NCBI GenBank assembly: GCA_973895155.1
Contig: OZ316893.1
Location: forward strand, 13,578,001-13,642,000
Source of the DNA: Marsupella aquatica
Lineage: Eukaryota; Marchantiophyta
Reading direction: 5' to 3'
Length of the DNA: 64,000 nt
Shown here: one piece after another, positions 62,081 through 64,000 of the stretch
Position numbering within the stretch: position 1 is the stretch's first letter
Layout: each line of letters begins with the position of its first letter
Notes under the pieces: generated by a model
The model's input: the letters and a program-made list of their open reading frames with translations, nothing else
Database searches by the model: none
What the model was told of the DNA's origin: nothing
Made by a program: the position numbers and the translations under genes

Positions 62081-62126
62081 TACCATGCTGATCACCCTTT
62101 TGCTGCTGATTCTGAAGTAGTAAGGT

Positions 62127-63548
62127 GTCGGGCGGGTATACTATTGCGGCAAGGTATAGCATCCAGGTAAAGGTAAGGTATTGCAATTTAACCTTACCCA
62201 ACATGTATTGAATTTTGCTATACCTTGTGTAATACCTCACCTGGCAGGTATCCGCCCGTCTTGTACCTTGTCTAATACCTTACCTGGCAGGTATAGATTT
62301 TGCTATACTTGTACTAATACCTATTAATACCTCCCATGTATAGAGAGGGGTATAGGCCAGGTATTTATTTATGAAAAATACTTGTGCAAGGGTACTACAT
62401 GGGCGGTTGCCGAAGCTGTCACTTCAGTTTTGAGCCCTGTGGTGACTCAGTGCATCTTGTCGGATGTTTTGCATGCAGCCATAGGATTGAGCATAGATTT
62501 GAAGGTTGAGGTTGAAAGGAGAACATAGGTTTTCCCAATCCCTATTGTTGGAGAGTTTGAGTCTGAGCTGGTGATGCTTCATTCACAGATGGCAAGTGAA
62601 GCTTTGGCAGTCCTCCGTCCCTTTCTTTCGTTTTGCCAAAGCTATTGCACTGATGGTGTACATAACATGGTATGCATGATGCTTGATCCAGGTACAAAGA
62701 TTTGCAAGACCTTATTAAGTAAGTGGGAATATATAGATAGGGCTAAGGTCCTTGTGAGTCTTTATGAGGAGCATGACATGGTGCCAATGGTCATGGCTGC
62801 TCGTAGATTTATGAGACCGGAGCATGAGACTGTAAGTTCTAGATCCTACCCCTGGGGTACATGTGCATGCATCTTTGTTTGGGGAAGGTCCATGTTCACA
62901 AGCTGCATTGCACCATGTGTGCAAGGCCAAGTTAGATATGTCTAGGCGAGCTCACATCCCATTGGGTGTGGCTCCCTTTGCTTGATGGAAGGAGAATGAG
63001 AGGACTTACCCTGTAGTTGGATTTTTGGCTAGACAATTTCTTGGCATTCCTGACTCCCCAATCGGGTCCCAAATTGAATACGAGCGCATATTCTCGATTG
63101 CTGGTTTGTTGACAAACATTAGTTGACATAGGCTTGGGTAGTTGGGGTTGGAAAACCTTGAGATTTTGGTGATGATCTCCAAGAATTGGCCAGATGATTG
63201 TAGGGTAGACGTGGTTTTGGAGAGTGCTAACATTGGTGACTTCTTGGCTACGGAAGGTGATATCATTGATGCTGCTGAGGATGAGTCGGTTGATGCAGGA
63301 TTGGTGGAGGATGAGCCTTGACTATAACATTTATTAGTTTTGATAGAAGTGGTCCCTAAAGTCAAAGCATATGTTGCATCGCCTAGTGTTAAATGTAAAT
63401 TGTGCAAGTTAAAGGTGACTATGATTTTTCTTGATAACATATTGGAGTTTGAGTTCAAATTTTGGGTCAAAATTTGCTATAATGAGTCTTAATTTACTAT
63501 ACCTTAATTTACCTATACCCTTATTACCCCAGTATAGCTCGCCCTAAA
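62127..63548 (+). mobile_element. Decayed hAT-superfamily DNA transposon
   Basis: Imperfect terminal inverted repeats share GGGCG-G-TATACT (left near 62128-62145, right near 63530-63547 reversed). The left 220 bp and the right 80 bp are packed with ATACCT/AGGTAT motifs in both orientations, as in hAT subterminal transposase-binding regions. A transposase remnant lies between. An exact 8-bp target duplication could not be seen, so the outer borders are approximate. Confidence 0.75.
62571..63321 (+). pseudogene. hAT transposase C-terminal remnant
   Basis: The first part encodes 'MVCMMLDPGTKICKTLLSKW' and 'RAKVLVSLYEEHDMVPMVMA', matching the region before the hAT dimerisation domain. After a frameshift near 62830-62870, the dimerisation domain follows ('YPVVGFLARQFLGIP', 'YERIFSIAGLLTNIS') and ends in an acidic tail at 63321. 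In-frame TGA and TAG codons interrupt it near 62985, 63123 and 63138. The N-terminal BED finger and most of the catalytic core are missing. It cannot encode an active enzyme. Confidence 0.85.
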
Positions 63549-63641
63549 CTCTATACCTATACCCGGTCTATAATCTGAGTTTATTTTTTTAATATACCTC
63601 TCTATTCGGAATTTTGTTTGGGGGACCTTATATACCAATCC

Positions 63642-64000
63642 TGTTGGGTATTTACTCTTACGTCTAGGTTAGGTATGACGTGGTTGGTACACCAACGTGG
63701 GTTGGTACAACTACGTGGTTAGGTACAACTACGTGATTAGGTACAACTATGTGGTTAGGTACAACTACGTGATTAGGTACAACTATGTGGTTAGGTACAA
63801 CTAAGTTGCACACTATATCATAAGAGGCATGTGTGCTTGGAGAGGTAGAACCAAGGCTCATTGTTATGGAGCCACTTGAGAGATAGGGAGAGCTTACACT
63901 GTGGAGACTCGGTATAGCCGACGGGCTTAGAGTTCAGTAAAGCTCTCTTGTGTGTTCCCGTGGAGGTAGCCTCAAGGAGGTGAACCACATATCTTTTGTG
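63642..64000 (+). mobile_element. Family-A LTR-like copy cut by the window edge
   Basis: It begins TGTTGGGTATTTACTC at 63642 and contains 'gtaaagctctcttgtgtgtt' and 'ggtgaaccacatatcttt' near the end of the window. It is expanded by an 18-bp minisatellite at 63675-63808. Whether it is a solo LTR or the start of a full element cannot be seen. Confidence 0.65.
63675..63808 (+). repeat. 18-bp minisatellite inside the LTR-like copy
   Basis: The unit GTGGTTAGGTACAACTAC is repeated about six to seven times with single-base variants (acgtga, atgtgg). Other copies of this LTR family lack the array, so it expanded after this copy inserted. Confidence 0.9.

Larger units (their letters stand above)
59986..62126. 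other. Gene-free region left of the hAT element
   Basis: It contains a diverged copy of the T-rich repeat near 60195-60260, a 13-base G run near 60727-60739, AT-rich sequence near 60800-61020, a tRNA-like fragment at 61717 and a repeat-family copy at 61915-62080. No gene was found. Confidence 0.5.

Noticed and set aside
1-64000. CRISPR arrays, bacterial operons or phage genes
   Set aside because: All short repeats lack the regular repeat-spacer pattern, and every firm gene is eukaryotic and mostly intron-containing.

Overview
This is nuclear DNA from a green plant, most likely a bryophyte or other early-diverging streptophyte; I cannot name the species. The evidence is GT-AG spliced genes whose exons join in frame, plant-type proteins (eIFiso4G, a VAD1-type GRAM-VASt protein, plant DCP2), a split plastid-type 2Fe-2S protein, one intact tRNA-Lys, and abundant plant LTR, hAT, pogo and TIR elements. 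Nothing bacterial, no rRNA and no CRISPR array was seen.

Layout. 1-3.2 kb: minisatellites, no firm gene. 3.3-12.6 kb (-): an 18-exon VAD1-like gene reconstructed here as 816 residues (GRAM, VASt, one membrane helix, coiled coil). 12.6-20.1 kb: repeats only (inverted-repeat elements, solo LTR-like copies, a palindromic element). 20.1 kb (-): tRNA-Lys(CUU). 21.3-23.5 kb (-): split gene for a plastid-type 2Fe-2S protein. 23.8-25.2 kb (-): decayed pogo/Tigger transposase. 26.1-27.4 kb (-): tentative small 5-exon gene. 29.2-30.1 kb (+): a 3-exon gene for a 158-residue protein of unknown function. 33.4-36.5 kb (-): DCP2, the catalytic subunit of the mRNA decapping enzyme, 11 exons, about 351 residues. 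36.5-39.8 kb: GA/CT-rich and G-run tandem repeats. 39.8-46.3 kb (+): a Ty3/gypsy retrotransposon with LTRs and target duplication; its integrase ends in a PHD finger and its LTR segments are oddly permuted. 46.3-52.9 kb: AT-rich, gene-free, with a solo LTR and a 581-bp TIR element. 53.0-56.9 kb (+): eIFiso4G, whose 872-codon reading frame has no intron but whose 5' UTR probably does. 57-62 kb: 3' flank, a second rearranged copy of the gypsy LTR, and a tRNA-derived fragment. 62.1-63.5 kb (+): decayed hAT element. 63.6-64 kb: an LTR-like copy cut by the window edge.

Function. The firm host genes are unrelated housekeeping or signalling genes: translation initiation (eIFiso4G), mRNA decapping (DCP2), lipid transfer at membrane contacts (VAD1-like) and plastid redox (2Fe-2S protein). 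Nothing suggests a co-regulated cluster. The most unusual material is in the mobile elements: the PHD finger fused to integrase, the permuted LTR segments shared by two separate copies, and inactivating changes that are nearly all C-to-T or G-to-A.
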